NCBI GenBank assembly: GCA_029932895.1
Contig: JAOZPF010000038.1
Location: 1 to 14,585, forward strand
Direction: 5' to 3'
DNA length: 14,585 bases
Source: Anaerolineae bacterium
GTDB taxonomy: Bacteria; Chloroflexota; Anaerolineae; B4-G1; DUEL01
Below are positions 1 through 8,128 of the stretch, piece by piece. Every line of letters begins with the position of its first letter. The stretch's first letter is position 1. A program made the translations under genes and the position numbers. The notes beneath the pieces are model-generated. The model did no database searches and was not told the DNA's origin. It saw only the letters and a list, made by a program, of their open reading frames with translations.

Positions 1-328
1 GACGGACTCTAGCTTCCAGCTCAGCGCCGGGGCCTCGCTTGTCCTGCGCTTTAGCATCTGGCAAGAGGTCACAGTCAGCCAGGTCGACCGGATGACGCTC
101 ACCCTGGTCAGCACGGGATATGCCGCCACCGAGACTCTGCCCAAGTTAGAGATGTGGAACTGGGAAAGCGAGCAGTGGGAGGAACAGGGGGTCGCCTGGG
201 GACAGAACGACATCCCTGGTCCAAGTCGGTACGTCCGACCAGATGGCGTGATACGCGCGCGGCTCACAGCCTCCGAAACCTGGGTCGAGATCAAGGACGT
301 GACCATCAGCATCGAGGGACAACAGTGA
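1..328 (+). CDS. C-terminal part of an unrecognised beta-rich protein (5' truncated)
   Basis: The reading frame is open from base 2 to the TGA at 326-328, so the gene begins before the window and only about 108 residues are visible. An internal ATG at 92 is unlikely to be the true start because the coding frame continues upstream of it. The visible part has alternating hydrophobic and polar residues, many Trp and Tyr (for example the MWNW, QWEEQG and RYVR stretches) and no membrane segment, which suggests a secreted or surface beta-sandwich domain ending in ISIEGQQ. I do not recognise a named family. It overlaps the ABC ATPase start by one base, so it is probably translationally coupled to it and may be the envelope-exposed or substrate-recognition part of the same system. 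That role is inference from position only. Confidence 0.6.
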   Translation, partial: TDSSFQLSAGASLVLRFSIWQEVTVSQVDRMTLTLVSTGYAATETLPKLEMWNWESEQWEEQGVAWGQNDIPGPSRYVRPDGVIRARLTASETWVEIKDVTISIEGQQ

Positions 329-1275
329 TGAGAGCGGCGATCGAGACGCGGGGACTGGTCAAGCGGTACGGACGAGTGACCGCCTTGAAGGGAATCGACC
401 TGGTTGTCGAGGAGGGCGCGGTCTTTGGCTTTGTGGGGCCGAACGGAGCCGGCAAGACGACGACGATGCGCATCCTGGCGACTCTCCTCCGCCCCACAGC
501 CGGGGCAGCCTATGTGATGGGCTACTCGGTGGCCCGCAACCAGCGCCAGGTGCGGCGGGCTATCGGCTATATGCCCGATTTCTTTGGCGTTTATGGCGAT
601 ATGCGAGTCGGCGAGTATCTGGACTTTTTTTCCGCCTGCTACGAGATACCGTTGTCCACCCGTCGCCGGCTGGTGAACGACTTGCTGGAACTGGTGGACC
701 TTGCTCACCGTCGCGATGACTATGTGGACGGCCTCTCGCGGGGAATGAAACAGCGGCTTTGCCTCGCCCGCGCGCTGGCCCACGACCCCCAGGTACTGAT
801 CCTGGACGAGCCGGCCTCAGGGTTGGACCCGCGCGCGCGAGTCGAGATTCGCGCGCTGTTGCGCGAGCTCCACGCGATGGGCAAGACCATTCTCATCTCC
901 TCCCACATCCTCTCCGAGATCGAAGAGGTCTGCACCCACATCGGCATCATCGAGGCTGGCCGGCTGGTGGCAACCGGCACTCTCGGCGAGATTCGGGAAC
1001 GTCTCCACACCCATCGCCTGGTGCGGCTCGGCCTGCTGGGCCGAATCCAGGAGGCGGAAAAGTGGCTGGCAAACTGGCCGGGCGTGCTCGATGTCACCCC
1101 CCTGACAGAAAACGGGGATGACCACCTGGAGGTGAGTTTCTCCGGTGACGACGAGGCGCTGGCGGGGTTGCTAGCCGGATTGGTAGGCAACGGGTTCGGA
1201 GTGACGAGATTCCACGAAGAGTCTGGCGACCTAGAGGACGTGTTTATGCGGCTGACGCGGGGGGTCGTTTCCTGA
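328..1275 (+). CDS. ABC-2 type exporter, ATP-binding subunit
   Basis: This is a 315-residue cytosolic ATPase that would power the permease encoded next. The start is the ATG at 328, overlapping the previous TGA, with a GAGGG ribosome site at 314-318. The open frame runs further upstream to an ATG at 154, but that extension lies inside the preceding gene and lacks family similarity. Visible motifs are Walker A (residues 37-45, GPNGAGKTT), an ABC signature of the LSxGMKQR type (136-143), Walker B with the catalytic Glu (157-161, LILDE), the D-loop (165-168) and the switch His (H193). The Q-loop position carries Asp (D84 in GYMPDFFG) where most ABC ATPases have Gln. About 120 residues follow the nucleotide-binding domain, as in the CcmA/NatA type of drug, sodium or polysaccharide exporters. 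The substrate cannot be read from sequence. Confidence 0.95.
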   Translation: MRAAIETRGLVKRYGRVTALKGIDLVVEEGAVFGFVGPNGAGKTTTMRILATLLRPTAGAAYVMGYSVARNQRQVRRAIGYMPDFFGVYGDMRVGEYLDFFSACYEIPLSTRRRLVNDLLELVDLAHRRDDYVDGLSRGMKQRLCLARALAHDPQVLILDEPASGLDPRARVEIRALLRELHAMGKTILISSHILSEIEEVCTHIGIIEAGRLVATGTLGEIRERLHTHRLVRLGLLGRIQEAEKWLANWPGVLDVTPLTENGDDHLEVSFSGDDEALAGLLAGLVGNGFGVTRFHEESGDLEDVFMRLTRGVVS

Positions 1276-2207
1276 TGGGCAACTGGCGACGATGGTTTCA
1301 AAACCCCAACCCCCTGCTGCGGAAGGAGCTGCGGGGACGGATGCGCGGCGCGCGCGCCTTTGTCGTGCTGACCATTTACCTGCTCTTGCTCTCTTGCTTT
1401 GCTGCCCTCGCCTACTCCAGCGCCGTCAATGCCAGCAGCTACACCGACAGCGGGGTCGATATGTCCGACGCCGGTAAGGCGCTCTTTTACACCGTCGTCC
1501 TCATCGAGATCGTCCTGGTCACTTTCATCACCCCCGCCTTCACCGCCGGCACGATCGCGGGCGAGCGGGAGCGCAAGACCTACGAGCTACTAAAGACAAC
1601 GCTCCTCCCCGTCCACCGTCTGGTCGGCGGCAAGCTTACCGCAGCTTTGACCTACATCCTCCTGCTCCTCCTGGCCGCCGTCCCGCTGGAGAGCCTGGCC
1701 TTTATGTTGGGCGGCGTGACGGCGGGCGAGTTGGGACTGGCTTTGGTACTGCTGCTGGTCACCGCCCTCTTCTTTGGCGTTCTCGGCCTCTTTTTCTCCT
1801 CTATCACGCGCACCACCCTGACCTCCACCGTGCTGACCTACGGAGCATCCCTGATGATCGCCATTGGCATCCCCACCATGATGGGGTTCCTCAGCACGTT
1901 GGTCCTTGACCCCTTGCTGGGATACACCTCCCTAGCCACTACTCCCCCCTTCTGGGTGCGGGTCCTGGTCATCTATTTGCTCTACATAATTATCAACCTC
2001 ACTCCCCTCGGGGCTGCTGTCGCCACCGAGATTGTCCTCTACAACGAGAACAGCCTCTGGTACTTTATGATGGATATCGACCCCACCAGTCACTCGCCGG
2101 TTCCGGCCCCATCCGGCTGGATCATCTACACCCTGGCCTACCTGGTACTGAGCGCGCTGTTGCTGGCGGTGACGATGTTGATCGTGCGCCGGCAGGAGAG
2201 AAAATGA
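1275..2207 (+). CDS. ABC-2 type exporter, membrane permease subunit
   Basis: A 310-residue integral membrane protein forming the translocation path with the ATPase just upstream. The ATG at 1275 overlaps the ATPase stop by one base, with no strong ribosome site, so coupling is likely. Hydrophobic segments lie near residues 28-50, 70-93, 121-147, 151-176, 183-210, 228-250 and 281-304. A positively charged N-terminus (LRKELRGRMRGAR) would face the cytosol. The loop at residues 91-112 (AGTIAGERERKTYELLKTT) matches the conserved cytosolic element of ABC-2 permeases that couples to the ATPase. Whether there are six or seven true TM helices is uncertain. As a half-transporter it presumably dimerises. 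Confidence 0.9.
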   Translation: MGNWRRWFQNPNPLLRKELRGRMRGARAFVVLTIYLLLLSCFAALAYSSAVNASSYTDSGVDMSDAGKALFYTVVLIEIVLVTFITPAFTAGTIAGERERKTYELLKTTLLPVHRLVGGKLTAALTYILLLLLAAVPLESLAFMLGGVTAGELGLALVLLLVTALFFGVLGLFFSSITRTTLTSTVLTYGASLMIAIGIPTMMGFLSTLVLDPLLGYTSLATTPPFWVRVLVIYLLYIIINLTPLGAAVATEIVLYNENSLWYFMMDIDPTSHSPVPAPSGWIIYTLAYLVLSALLLAVTMLIVRRQERK

Positions 2208-3823
2208 CGAGCCGAGCAGCACCAGACCCCAGGCTTCACAGACTCTTGCGCCGCTACGGACGACGGTTGCGAGCGGTCGAGGGCCTGCATTGGACCGCAT
2301 GGGGGTTGGCAGTAGGGCTGGCTCTGGGACTGGCCCTCGCCCTGGTTGCCCGCGCTATCCCGCTGCTGCCACGCCGGCCCCTGGTCGGATTGGCCGGGCT
2401 GTTGGCGCTGGCTGGCGCGTGGGGTGGCCTGAGCGCGGCGTTACTCCGCCCGCGCCCCGTCCACCGCCTGGCCCGCATTCTCGACCGCCGTCTTTCCCTG
2501 GCGGAACGGCTGACGACAGCGTTGGAGGTCGGAGAGGGCCGGTTGCGAACGAGCCGCACGATGGCCGCCGCTCAACTGGCCGACACGCTGCGAGCAGCCG
2601 CTCACACCGATATCCACGCTGCACTGGAGCTGCGAGCGCCGCGCCGGCCGCTGCTGGTCGGACTACTCCTCGCCGCCGGGCTGACTCTATCCCTGCTCCT
2701 CCCCAACCCACAGGAGCAACTCATCCTCCAGCAGGCCGCCGCGCACGCCGCCATCACAGAGCAGGTTGAAGCCCTGGAAGCAGTCAGGGAGGAGATCGCT
2801 CAATCCGATGCCATCAGCAGCGAGGAGAGAGCCGCCCTGCTCCAGGCGTTGGAGGAAACGCTGACGGCACTGGAGGAAGGGCAGGCCGCACCAGAGGAGG
2901 CCATCGCCGCTCTGGCCGCGGCCGAGCGCTCGCTGGCTCCGCTCCAGGACCCCGGCGCGGCGGACCTGCGGACTGGCCTGGAGCGGGCGGCGGGGGAGAT
3001 GGCCGATTCGGAACTGGCACGCCCTATCGCCGCGTCGTTGGCGCGGGGAGATTACGCCGCCGCCGCCGAGGCCCTGGCCTCTTTCGCCGGGGAGGAGGGG
3101 GAGGCTTTGACGCGTGAGCAGGAACTGGAACTGGCCCGCGAACTGGCCCAGGCGGCGGAAACGCTGGCGCAGGTCAGCCCCGAACTGGCGGAGCAACTGG
3201 CCGAAGCGGCAGCGGCAATCGAACAGGGTGACATCGCTCGAGCGCGGCAGGCCATCCAGCAGGCAGCCGCACAGATGAGAGAGACTGGTCAGCGGGTCGA
3301 GGGCGAGGCCGCCGTCGAGCAAACTCTGGCTGCGCTGCAGGAAGGACGAGAACAGATCGCCCAGGCAAGCGGGCAACAGGCAAGCACAGCCGGACAGCAG
3401 GCAGGAGCAAGTGGACAGCAGGCAAGCACAGCCGGACAGCAGGCAGGAGCAAGTGGACAGCAGGCAGGCGCAACCGGGCAACAGGCCGCCGGGCAAACGG
3501 GCGGGCAACAGGCGGGCACAGGCGCTGGTCAGCAGGGCCACCACGAAGACAGCGGCAGCAGCGCGCCCTATGACCCCATCTACGCGCCAGAACGGCTGGA
3601 AGGAGAAGGCGGACAGGTCGAGATCGACCGCCAGGGCGAGGGCGGGCTCCCGACAGGTGACACGCCGCTCCCGGCTCCCCAGAGCGATGGGCGTACCGCC
3701 GTCCCCTACAGCCAGGTCTATGCCCACTACGCCGCGCAGGCCCACGCCGCATTGGAGAGCAGCTACATCCCGCTGGGAATGAAGCAGTACGTGCGTGATT
3801 ATTTCAGCTCGTTGGAGCCCTGA
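2204..3823 (+). CDS. Three-TM coiled-coil protein with Gln-rich heptad repeat, function unknown
   Basis: A 539-residue protein with no recognised enzymatic motif and no cysteine. The ATG at 2204 sits in an ATGA overlap with the permease stop and has a good AGGAG site at 2194-2198. Layout: basic N-terminus; TM helices near 29-52, 59-82 and 149-167; a long Ala/Glu/Gln-rich helical region (about 170-388) likely to form coiled coils; a Gly/Gln/Ala/Ser low-complexity linker (388-446) with the heptad QAxxxGQ; an acidic Gly/Pro stretch; and a well-structured C-terminal motif (499-539) containing VPYSQVY and ending YVRDYFSSLEP. With a cytosolic N-terminus, three TM helices would place everything after residue 167 outside the membrane. 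Overall form resembles DUF4175-like membrane proteins often found beside MoxR/VWA genes, but I do not assign it firmly. Its place between an exporter and the MoxR module suggests a structural or scaffold subunit (inference). Confidence 0.8.
   Translation: MTSRAAPDPRLHRLLRRYGRRLRAVEGLHWTAWGLAVGLALGLALALVARAIPLLPRRPLVGLAGLLALAGAWGGLSAALLRPRPVHRLARILDRRLSLAERLTTALEVGEGRLRTSRTMAAAQLADTLRAAAHTDIHAALELRAPRRPLLVGLLLAAGLTLSLLLPNPQEQLILQQAAAHAAITEQVEALEAVREEIAQSDAISSEERAALLQALEETLTALEEGQAAPEEAIAALAAAERSLAPLQDPGAADLRTGLERAAGEMADSELARPIAASLARGDYAAAAEALASFAGEEGEALTREQELELARELAQAAETLAQVSPELAEQLAEAAAAIEQGDIARARQAIQQAAAQMRETGQRVEGEAAVEQTLAALQEGREQIAQASGQQASTAGQQAGASGQQASTAGQQAGASGQQAGATGQQAAGQTGGQQAGTGAGQQGHHEDSGSSAPYDPIYAPERLEGEGGQVEIDRQGEGGLPTGDTPLPAPQSDGRTAVPYSQVYAHYAAQAHAALESSYIPLGMKQYVRDYFSSLEP
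3377..3460 (+). repeat. Perfect tandem duplication, 2 x 42 bp, within a heptad-coding repeat
   Basis: Bases 3377-3418 and 3419-3460 are identical. In frame, each unit encodes two heptads (QASTAGQ and QAGASGQ). Degenerate heptads extend the array on both sides, from about 3363 to 3537 (residues about 388-444). The exact identity at silent positions points to a recent duplication or slippage event, so the copy number may vary between strains. Confidence 0.95.
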
Positions 3824-4494
3824 TGGCGACTGCCGTCATTTTCGATCTGGACGGCCTGATGGCCGACAGCGAACCGCTGGCCGAGTGGGCCTGGGCGCAG
3901 GTCCTGGCCCGCTACGGCTGTCAACTCGATGACGAAACACTCCAAGAGATCCTGGGGCTGCGCGTCATCGACTCGGCCGCCCACCTCTGCCGCCGCTACC
4001 AGCTTCCCCTCACACCGGAGGAGGCAGCCGCTGAGCGGGACCGGCTGTTCCTGGCAGCGGTCCCCGCGCAGCTCTCCGCCTGCCTCGGCCTCTACCCCCT
4101 CCTGGACGACCTTGAGACGCGGGGGGTCCCTCTCGGCGTCGCCACGTCGGGCCACCAGCAGTACGTGTCCCTGGCGCTACGGACCCTCGGTGTGGCGGGC
4201 CGCTTCCAGGCCATCGCCACGGGGGACCAGGTGGCCCGTGGCAAGCCCGCGCCCGACATTTACCTCCTGGCTGCCAGACAGCTGGACATTCCCCCCAACG
4301 ACTGCCTGGCCCTGGAGGACGCCCCCCTGGGCGTCGCCGCCGCGCAAGCGGCGGGAATGACCTGCATCGCGGTACCCAATCCGCGCCTCCCGCCCACCAA
4401 GTTCTCTCGCGCCGATCGCGTGCTGACCTCGCTGCAAGAAGTACATACAGCGTTGGATGACCTATTGACAATGAGCAAACCGGAGGAGATATGA
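3823..4494 (+). CDS. HAD-superfamily hydrolase (beta-phosphoglucomutase/phosphatase-like, subfamily IA)
   Basis: A 223-residue cytosolic HAD protein that probably removes or moves a phosphate on a small metabolite. Motif I is FDLDGLMADSEP, giving nucleophile D8 and acid/base D10. Motif II is the T108-S109 pair in VATSGH, motif III is K141 in RGKPAPDIY, and motif IV is E165-D166 in ALEDAPLGV. The helical cap lies between residues about 17 and 85, as in the PgmB/Gph group. The DGxxxDSE and EDxxxG forms fit that group, but the substrate (sugar phosphate, phosphoglycolate, nucleotide or other) cannot be told. The ATG at 3823 overlaps the previous stop by one base and GGAG stands at 3814-3817. It lies unexpectedly inside the exporter/MoxR operon, directly before the peptidase gene. 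Confidence 0.92.
   Translation: MATAVIFDLDGLMADSEPLAEWAWAQVLARYGCQLDDETLQEILGLRVIDSAAHLCRRYQLPLTPEEAAAERDRLFLAAVPAQLSACLGLYPLLDDLETRGVPLGVATSGHQQYVSLALRTLGVAGRFQAIATGDQVARGKPAPDIYLLAARQLDIPPNDCLALEDAPLGVAAAQAAGMTCIAVPNPRLPPTKFSRADRVLTSLQEVHTALDDLLTMSKPEEI
4482..4488 (+). promoter_or_regulatory. Strong ribosome binding site for the M3B peptidase gene
   Basis: GGAGGAG-type sequence near 4482-4488, a few bases before the ATG at 4491. It is embedded in the last codons of the HAD gene. It is among the best Shine-Dalgarno matches in this operon, suggesting the peptidase is translated well even without coupling. Confidence 0.7.
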
Positions 4495-6256
4495 CCCAAT
4501 TACCCACTCAACCAACCAAATGGAGTCTGGACGACCTGTTTCCCACGGCAGAGGGGCCCGAGTTCGAGGGTGCTCTAGCTGAACTGGAGGAACAAGTGAC
4601 CCAGGTCGAAGCCAGGCGGCCGCTCCTCTCCCCCGAGATCAGTGACGAGGATTTTCTGGAACTGATGCACCTCGTCGAGACCATCACCGCCACAAGCCGA
4701 AGGCTGCTCTACTATGCCTACCTGCGCTTTTCAGAGGACACCCAATCGCAGACCGCTCTGGGCCTGATGGGCAGGATGGAGCAGCTATCGGCCGAGATCG
4801 AGAACCGGCTCCTCTTTTTCACACTATGGTGGAAAGGGCTGGAGGAGCAGGCTGCTCAACGGCTGATGACCGGCAGTGGGGACTATCGCTACTACCTAGA
4901 GTCACTGCGCCGCTTCCGCCCCCACACCCTCTCCGAGGCCGAGGAAAAGGTGATCAACCTGAAAAACGTCAACGGCGTCAGCGCGCTGTCCAAGCTCTAC
5001 GATATGATCACCAACCGCTTCTCCTTCAAACTCGAGATCGAAGGCGAAATCAGAGAGCTGACACGGAGCGAGCTATCGACCTATGTCCGCGACCCGTCGC
5101 CGCAGGTGCGCGCCGCCGCCTACCAGGAACTGCACCGCGTCTACAGCGAGCAGGGAACCATTCTGGCCGAGATCTATAACAACATCGTGCGGGACTGGGC
5201 CAGCGAGAACGTGACGCTGCGCCGGTACGCCACACCGATCTCGGTGCGCAATCTGGGTAACGACATCCCCGACCCGGTGGTCGATACCCTCTTGGAGGTC
5301 TGCCGGCGTAATATGCCGATCTTTCACCGCTACTTCCGCCTCAAGGCCCGCCTCCTCGGAGTGGACAAGCTGCGCCGCTACGACATCTATGCCCCGGTCC
5401 GGGCCGCCGAAAAGAGCTTTTCCTTCGCCGAGGCAACCGACCTGGTGCTGGAGAACTTTCGCCAGCTCTCGCCCACGCTGGCCGACCACGCCCTCCGCGT
5501 CTTTGCCACCGCTCACATCGACGCCGAGGTGCGGCCCGGAAAACAAGGCGGGGCCTTTTGCGCCTCGGCCACGCCCGAGCTTGCCCCGTGGGTGCTGGTG
5601 AATTATAACGGCAAGACCGACGACGTGCTCACGTTGGCCCACGAACTCGGCCACGCCGTCCACGCACTGATGGCTCAGGATCACTCGGTGCTCACTTTCC
5701 ACTCGGCGCTTCCTCTGGCCGAGACCGCCTCCGTTTTCTCCGAGATCAGCTTGGCCAATCGCTGGCTGCAGGAGGAACCAGACCCGGCTGTGCGGCGCGA
5801 TCTGCTGGTGACGATGCTCGACGGCGCTTATGCTACCATCGCCCGCCAGGCCTACTTTGTCCTGTTCGAGCGCGAGGCCCATCGCCGCGCCGTCAAGGGG
5901 GCAACGGCGGACGAGTTGAGCGCGCTCTACCTGGATAACCTCCGCGAGCAGTTTGGTGATTCGGTCCAAGTCTCGGATGACTTTGGCTGGGAGTGGATCG
6001 AGATTCCCCACATCTACCACACCCCTTTCTACTGCTATGCCTACAGCTTTGGACAGTTGCTGGTGCTGGCCCTCTACCAGCAATACCGGCGCGAAGGGGC
6101 CTCCTTCATCCCCCGCTACCTCCGCATCCTGTCCTACGGCGGATCGGCCAGCCCAACGCACATCGTCAGCGAGGCCGGCTTTGACATCAGCTCACCCGCT
6201 TTCTGGCAGGGCGGGTTCGACGTGCTGCAGGGGATGCTGGACGAGATGGAAGCGCT

Positions 6257-6260
<4 letters not shown>
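4491..6260 (+). CDS. pepF: M3B-family zinc oligoendopeptidase (PepF-like)
   Basis: A 589-residue zinc metallopeptidase that cleaves short peptides in the cytosol. The active site is HELGH at residues 384-388 (zinc ligands H384 and H388, catalytic E385). The third ligand is probably E411 in LAETASVFSE. Downstream, the HIYHTPFYCYAYSFGQLL stretch matches the conserved His/Tyr substrate-binding segment of the M3 clan. The N-terminal half is helical, as in the pepF/M3 family, and the length is typical (about 560-610). No signal peptide or membrane segment is present. The start is the ATG at 4491 in a 4-nt ATGA overlap with the HAD gene, behind a strong ribosome site. Known family members degrade peptides of roughly 5-20 residues, including signal-peptide and pheromone fragments. 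In this operon it may clear peptides made by the envelope system (inference), or it may be a passenger gene. Confidence 0.95.
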
Positions 6261-7233
<973 letters not shown>

Positions 7234-7237
<4 letters not shown>

Positions 7238-8121
7238 ACGCGCTCAGCACATCCTTCCTCTCCAGGCTCGACCGCCTCTCCTTCGTCGCCCGGCGCATCC
7301 GAGCCGGGCAGACGGCAGGGGAGCGCCGCTCCACCCGCCACGGCACTTCGGTCGAGTTCGCCGATTACCGGGACTATGCGAAAGGCGACGACCTGCGCCG
7401 GGTCGATTGGAATATTTACGCCCGCCTGGAACGTCCCTTTGTCAAACTGTTCGAGGAGGAACAGGACCTGGCTGTCCACCTGCTGCTGGATGGGAGCGGG
7501 TCGATGGATTGGGAAGGGGCGGAGCAAGGCGAGGGCAAATGGACCTACGCCCGGCAACTGGCGGCGGCACTGGGATACGTCGCGCTGAGGGACGGGGACC
7601 GGCTGACAGTGACCGCGCTCCGCGCTTTTCCCCCCACCCCCTTCGGTCCGGCGCGCGGGCGGGGCCACGTGCTCCGCCTGTTCACGTGGCTGGAAGGGCT
7701 GGACGCCGATGGCGTCACCGACCTGAACGAGAGCCTGCGCGCCTATGCCCTCCGCAGCCACCGCGCCGGGCTGGTGCTGCTCATCTCCGATCTGTTCTCC
7801 CCCTCCGGCTATGTCGCCGGGCTGACAACGTTGCTGGCCCGCGGTCACGAGGTCGTCCTCCTCCACCTCCTCTCTCCGGCCGAGGTGGAGCCACCGCTGG
7901 GAGGCGACCTGCGGCTGGTGGACATTGAGACCGGCGAGGCCCAAGAGGTGACTATCGACGGCGGGATGCGCGCACTCTACCGCCGTCGCCTCGCCACCTG
8001 GCAGGCCAAAATCAGCGCCACTTGCCGCGCCCGTGACGTTCATTACATCCCCCTGGTGACCGACACACCCCTCGAACGGATAGTGCTCTATGACTTGAGG
8101 CGGGCCGGGGTGGTGAGGTAA
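7234..8121 (+). CDS. DUF58 protein with VWA-like domain, soluble form
   Basis: A 295-residue protein carrying the DUF58 hallmark: E41-F-x-D-Y-R followed by Y-x-x-G-D-D-L-R and DWxxYARL (residues 41-65). After it comes a VWA-like core with an intact metal-ion-dependent adhesion site: D86-x-S88-x-S90 in LLLDGSGSM, T162 and D186 (LLISDLF). No transmembrane segment is visible, so this is the short cytosolic type, unlike DUF58 proteins with two N-terminal TM helices. DUF58 proteins nearly always sit beside MoxR and are the likely direct partner of the ATPase. ATGA overlap with the MoxR gene at 7234. GGGAGA directly abuts the start codon, too close to be an ideal ribosome site, so translational coupling probably matters. 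Confidence 0.94.
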
Positions 8122-8128
8122 AGCACGG

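Noticed and set aside
154..327. N-terminal extension of the ABC ATPase from the ATG at 154
   Set aside because: It overlaps the preceding gene in another frame, its sequence is low-quality Arg-rich, and the ATG at 328 gives the standard ABC N-terminus with a ribosome site.
833..866. Alternative hairpins in GC-alternating sequence (833-840 with 849-856, or 849-854 with 861-866) in the ABC ATPase gene
   Set aside because: They fall in Arg/Ala codons of the segment after Walker B and are adequately explained by amino-acid composition and GC bias.
3363..3537. Possible CRISPR-like or intergenic repeat array
   Set aside because: The repeat is in frame with a coding sequence, period 21/42 bp encodes heptads, and there are no unique spacers.
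2687..3745. Long antisense open frame (352 codons) opposite the coiled-coil gene, plus similar ones at 5073-6161, 7144-8181 and 11169-12404
   Set aside because: They lie wholly opposite strongly supported genes, show no family motifs and have Cys/Arg/Pro-rich composition typical of shadow frames in GC-rich DNA.
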